Shown in pieces: positions 60,674-64,000 of a stretch of DNA of 64,000 bases. The notes below the pieces were generated by a model that was not told where the DNA came from, did no database searches, and saw only the letters and a list, made by a program, of their open reading frames with translations. Source of the stretch: Paenibacillus sophorae (GTDB lineage Bacteria; Bacillota; Bacilli; Paenibacillales; Paenibacillaceae); the NCBI RefSeq assembly GCF_018966525.1, contig NZ_CP076607.1, positions 4,154,001 through 4,218,000 on the forward strand. Reading direction: 5' to 3'. The first letter of the stretch is position 1. Each line of letters starts with the position of its first letter. The translations under genes and the position numbers were made by a program.

Positions 60674-61603
60674 TTATTTGCCGCCCATCAGGCGGTTCAC
60701 AATTTTGGCAGTTACTCCATTCGTATCACTCTTGGTCATCTCGGATAATATGGAAGACCGCACACTGTCATTCACGGTAATTAGAATCGTAATCACCTTA
60801 TCCGGACTGATTCCGTACATATCACTAAGCAGCTTTGCCGCTTCGGCGGCGGGCATAGAGGAGAAGGTCTGGCTTAGCTTTTCCTTGTCAAGATTGGAAC
60901 TGCTGCCGTTCGAGACGCTCGTTGCCGCCGATTGTTGATTTAGTCTGGATTGCAGGGCTGCAATAGCCATATCGGAAGAATTAGCTGATTCTTTTAGCTT
61001 AATGGACACATCTGCGGCAACTTTCGGATCCATCTTTTCCAAAATGGCTGTCTTGCTGTCATTATTCATTCCGCTAAGCAGCTGAACCACTTCTTCGGTC
61101 GTCATATTTTGCATGACCGCCGCCGCTTTGGATGCTTTCATTCCCGCATAAAGCTTGGTCATTGCGGCTATCTCTTTCGCGTGTGCGTCCTCTGCTTCTG
61201 CCTGTTCCTGGCTGCTGGCTGTCTGCTGCATGTCGACAATCTGTGTTTGCAGCGCCTGTACCTGCTTGTCCTGTGCGGTTTTTTGCTCATTCAGCTGTTT
61301 TACCGTCTCTTCCTGTTCGGACAGCTTGGCCTTTAGCTCCTTAATGGTTGCTTCCGAGCTTGCCTCTTGCTTCTCCTGCTGCTGGCTATTGGCGGTATCC
61401 TCTTTCGGATCAGGCACCCATTGATTTACAAGCGGAATTTTGTTCGCTATCTGCAGCATGTCGTTTCTGAAATCCGTATTTAATAGCGTCAGCAGCACCC
61501 CAATGAGGACAAGAGTGAAAATAATCGGAATCATCAGAAACAGAAACCGCTCAAACTTGCTTGCCGCCCCATCGTTTTCAAGCTCCATATCGTTCATTGC
61601 CAC
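60674..61603 (-). CDS. MotE-like flagellar protein (YlxF family)
   Basis: This 309-residue protein has one membrane helix (about 22-44), a coiled coil (about 70-125), and an MgtE_N-like helical domain (KASKAAAVMQNMTTEEVVQL and ILEKMDPKVAADVSIKL, in part). It sits between fliJ and fliK where B. subtilis has ylxF. Related MotE proteins act as periplasmic chaperones for stator assembly in alphaproteobacteria; in Firmicutes the role is not proven. GTG start, ten bases after GGAGG; an ATG two codons later is too distant. Confidence 0.85.
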   Translation of the reverse strand: MAMNDMELENDGAASKFERFLFLMIPIIFTLVLIGVLLTLLNTDFRNDMLQIANKIPLVNQWVPDPKEDTANSQQQEKQEASSEATIKELKAKLSEQEETVKQLNEQKTAQDKQVQALQTQIVDMQQTASSQEQAEAEDAHAKEIAAMTKLYAGMKASKAAAVMQNMTTEEVVQLLSGMNNDSKTAILEKMDPKVAADVSIKLKESANSSDMAIAALQSRLNQQSAATSVSNGSSSNLDKEKLSQTFSSMPAAEAAKLLSDMYGISPDKVITILITVNDSVRSSILSEMTKSDTNGVTAKIVNRLMGGK

Positions 61604-61623
61604 TGGTGATTAACCTCCAAACG

Positions 61624-62067
61624 TCAGAGGGGCTTCATCGCGAAGCGGACGGTAGCCATCTCATCCAGTTCGTTTTGTTCCCGCAAATTCATATTTTGTT
61701 TAAAAATACCCAGCGCTTTTTCCCTTGCTTTCAACCAAATCTTCTCATCCAAAGCCTTTGTGTTAAGATTATCCTGTTTTCTTGAGACTTCTTGATTCGC
61801 TTGGCTGATCTCACCTTGTTTGCGGGTAATGCAGTTGTCCAAATAGTCCACGTAATCCTGCATTTCCCGGATCATCGCCATCGGTGTTCTCCGCTCTGCC
61901 GCTGCCTGAAGCGCGAGTAAAATTTCATTTCGCTGTTCCATAAGTTCAACCAGACTTTTCTCCTGTGCCTGGAGTTCCCCAAGCGCGTTTGAGAGCAACC
62001 ATTCCGCCTGCGTTTTTTCATTGCCCTTCAAATCGACGACTTTCTGGAAACTATAGTGAAATCTCAT
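61624..62067 (-). CDS. fliJ: Flagellar export chaperone FliJ
   Basis: FliJ is a coiled-coil subunit that links the FliI ATPase to FlhA and escorts export chaperones. The 147-residue protein is almost wholly helical with the typical N-terminus MRFHYSFQKVVDLKGNEKTQ and Glu/Gln/Lys-rich heptads (about 10-140). ATG start; the gene begins eight bases after fliI. Confidence 0.93.
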   Translation of the reverse strand: MRFHYSFQKVVDLKGNEKTQAEWLLSNALGELQAQEKSLVELMEQRNEILLALQAAAERRTPMAMIREMQDYVDYLDNCITRKQGEISQANQEVSRKQDNLNTKALDEKIWLKAREKALGIFKQNMNLREQNELDEMATVRFAMKPL

Positions 62068-62075
62068 TAATCAAA

Positions 62076-63401
62076 TCAACTCCTCGAGAACTGGGAAATT
62101 AAGATTTGTTGAACTTCGGCCAGCGTTGTCTTCTCGTCAACCTTTTGTTTTGTAAAATCCCAAATGCTATCAATATAATGCATCGACTCATCAATCTGGG
62201 CATTGGAACCTCTCTGGTAAGCGCCAATATTAATTAAATCTTCGGATTCCTTGTAAACCGACATCAACCTCTTTACGTTCTCCGCCGCCTCGATTTGATC
62301 CGCAGGCGCGATATCCTTCATCACCCGGCTAATGCTTGCAAGCACATCGATCGCCGGAAAATGTCCTTTATTCGCAATGCTACGGTTAAGCACAATATGT
62401 CCATCCAATATTCCGCGTACTGCATCGGCAATCGGTTCGTTCATATCGTCTCCATCGACCAGTACGGTATAAAAAGCCGTAATCGACCCGGTTGGCCCCG
62501 TTCCTGCACGTTCCAGCAGTTTCGGCAGACTGGCAAAAACTGATGGTGTATACCCCCGCATCGCCGGCGGTTCACCGACTGCAAGGCCTACTTCGCGTTG
62601 TGCCATCGCATACCGAGTGACCGAATCCATCATCAGCATGACGTTGAGTCCGCGATCACGAAAATACTCGGCGATAGTCGTAGCAATCAACGCCCCTTTG
62701 ATCCTAATCAGTGCTGGCTGGTCCGAGGTCGCTACGATTACAACCGATCGCTGCAGACCCTCCGGACCGAGGTCTCGTTCGATGAAATCCAGAACTTCTC
62801 TCCCGCGCTCACCGATTAGTGCAATCACGTTTACATCCGCGGAAGTACCCCGGGCGATCATACCCATTAGTGTACTTTTACCTACGCCCGAGCCTGCAAA
62901 AATACCGACCCGCTGCCCCTTGCCAATCGTTAGTAGTCCGTCGATCGCCCGGACTCCAATGCTGATCGGTTCCTGTACTCTGGGCCTGCTAAGCGGATTA
63001 GTTGGGATATTGAAAGTTGAACTGTACGGCATGCGAGCCGGTATGAGCGAACCGTCAAGCGGCTGTCCAAGACCGTCGAGTACCTTGCCGAGCAGTTCAG
63101 AGCCCACCTGCACGTTTAGCGGTTTGCCAGTGCCGACCACATCGCAGCCGGGTCCGATCGCCTGCAGTTCGCCCAGCGGCATAAGCAGCACCTTGTTATC
63201 GCGAAAGCCGACGACCTCCGCCTTGAGCGGTCTGCTGCCTTTGGCAGGATAGATATAGCACACGTCTCCTATGCTGGCATCCGGCCCTTCCGATTCGACC
63301 ATCAGCCCGATAACCTGAGTTACCTTGCCGTTAATTCTGACGGGATCGATACTGCGAAGCTGTACTTTGTATCTCTGGGTGTCAAGCATTACCTTCCCCA
63401 T
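62076..63401 (-). CDS. fliI: Flagellum-specific ATPase FliI
   Basis: FliI hexamers energise and order flagellar protein export and are related to the F1 beta subunit. The 441-residue protein has Walker A (GIFAGSGVGKSTLMG), Walker B (VMLMMDSVTR), and the EPPAMRGYTPSVFA segment typical of the family. The ATG of MGKVMLDTQRYK is used, seven bases after GAAGGG; another ATG four codons on has a poorer site. It overlaps the end of fliH by 20 bases. Confidence 0.96.
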   Translation of the reverse strand: MGKVMLDTQRYKVQLRSIDPVRINGKVTQVIGLMVESEGPDASIGDVCYIYPAKGSRPLKAEVVGFRDNKVLLMPLGELQAIGPGCDVVGTGKPLNVQVGSELLGKVLDGLGQPLDGSLIPARMPYSSTFNIPTNPLSRPRVQEPISIGVRAIDGLLTIGKGQRVGIFAGSGVGKSTLMGMIARGTSADVNVIALIGERGREVLDFIERDLGPEGLQRSVVIVATSDQPALIRIKGALIATTIAEYFRDRGLNVMLMMDSVTRYAMAQREVGLAVGEPPAMRGYTPSVFASLPKLLERAGTGPTGSITAFYTVLVDGDDMNEPIADAVRGILDGHIVLNRSIANKGHFPAIDVLASISRVMKDIAPADQIEAAENVKRLMSVYKESEDLINIGAYQRGSNAQIDESMHYIDSIWDFTKQKVDEKTTLAEVQQILISQFSRS

Positions 63402-64000
63402 TTCTCTGCCCTTCATTATCCAACGCCACCCTGACCAGTTCCTTCTTGATCTCCTCAAGTTGGGTGTCGATCCTTGCGTCCACGCTTCCAAGTGAAGAAC
63501 GAATCACGCATCCATGGTCCTTCACCGTCGAGTCGGGTAAAATCTGAAGTTCCGCCTGCGAATCAATGGCCAGAGTAAGTTCCTCACGTGCCGCGTTAAC
63601 AAAAGCGAACTGCTTAGGATTTACACATAGAGAGATGACTCCCTGCTCCCTCTTGCGCGCCAGGTTCCTCTTGATGAGATCAATGGTAAATGCCGGCTCA
63701 ACCGTCAACTGCTTCTCCACAATTTTCTCGGCAATGTCGCAGCTCAGTTCAACGAGAAAAGGCTCGGCTTCCTGAATGATCATATCACGCGCTTTATAGG
63801 CTTCTAATAGAACGGCTTGAGCCTCTCCCATTACCTTCGCCAGCTTGGCCTTCATTTCTTCCTCAGCCTGAAGCAAACCCTCATTGTATCCCTTACTAAA
63901 AGCCTCTGCTTTAACCGCTTCGGTTAGGTGTTCATCCTGCTCCCTGCGACTCCGCCACCATTCTTCGGCTTCGCTGTGCGCTCTCTCGATGATGTGTTCA
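63382..64000 (-). CDS. fliH: Flagellar assembly protein FliH (5' part missing)
   Basis: FliH regulates FliI and docks it to the C-ring. The frame is open to the window edge, so only the C-terminal 205 or so residues are seen. It shows the Gly-rich helix AFSKGYNEGLLQAEEEM with the GxxxG spacing typical of FliH, and the conserved domain VELSCDIAEKIVEKQL, which resembles V/A-type ATPase subunit E. The true start lies beyond base 64000. It overlaps fliI. Confidence 0.93.
   Translation of the reverse strand, partial: EHIIERAHSEAEEWWRSRREQDEHLTEAVKAEAFSKGYNEGLLQAEEEMKAKLAKVMGEAQAVLLEAYKARDMIIQEAEPFLVELSCDIAEKIVEKQLTVEPAFTIDLIKRNLARKREQGVISLCVNPKQFAFVNAAREELTLAIDSQAELQILPDSTVKDHGCVIRSSLGSVDARIDTQLEEIKKELVRVALDNEGQRNGEGNA

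Overview
The window is a chromosomal segment of a Gram-positive, spore-forming, motile bacterium of the Firmicutes. Gene order, protein signatures and a roughly 50-55% GC look point to the family Paenibacillaceae, most likely Paenibacillus. Lines of evidence are the Bacillus-type order polC/rimP/nusA/ylxR/ylxQ/infB/rbfA/nrnA/truB/ribF/rpsO/pnp/ylxY, a short 216-residue EF-Ts, CheC/CheD/FliY chemotaxis proteins, and AGGAGG-type ribosome binding sites. Every gene I can support lies on the minus strand, so transcription runs from high to low coordinates. No tRNA, rRNA, CRISPR array, insertion sequence or phage gene was seen.

Region A (64000 to about 36440) is one long flagellar/chemotaxis operon, entered in the middle of fliH. 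It encodes the export ATPase complex (fliH, fliI, fliJ), a MotE-like protein, hook-length control and hook assembly (fliK, flgD, a TIGR02530 protein, flgE), flbD, fliL, the switch (fliM, fliY), cheY, the export gate (fliO, fliP, fliQ, fliR, flhB, flhA), flhF and flhG, the chemotaxis core (cheB, cheA, cheW, cheC, cheD) and the motility sigma factor sigD. After sigD come fapA, a small unknown protein, a SwrB-like protein and a small YceG-domain protein, then a terminator. fliQ appears to start at ATC.

Region B (36379 to 28890) holds rpsB (strong sigma-A promoter and structured leader), tsf, pyrH, frr, uppS, cdsA, dxr and rseP: translation factors, UMP kinase, and lipid, isoprenoid and cell-wall precursor genes. 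proS and polC follow (28823 to 22790). proS is of the short archaeal/eukaryal-like type.

Region C (22735 to 14480) is an accessory fructan/sucrose-type utilisation cluster inserted between polC and rimP, which adjoin in Bacillus subtilis. It has a YesM-like sensor kinase, a lipoprotein solute-binding protein, two ABC permeases, a GH32 glycosidase without a signal peptide and a YesN-like response regulator. A near-consensus cre site precedes the binding-protein gene. No transporter ATPase is present.

Region D (14439 to 5526) is the rimP-nusA-ylxR-ylxQ-infB-rbfA-nrnA-truB-ribF operon, then rpsO. It starts at a near-perfect sigma-A promoter followed by a leader hairpin that fits NusA-dependent autoregulation. 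Region E (5401 to 167) holds pnp, the polysaccharide-deacetylase-like ylxY (possible sigma-E promoter), an M16 peptidase and dut, closed by a strong terminator.

I found no wholly unknown multigene system. The items most worth a second look are the ATC start of fliQ, the rimP leader hairpin, the inserted sugar cluster, the nine-copy repeat in IF2, the degenerate active site of YlxY, and the small unassigned proteins at the end of the flagellar operon.
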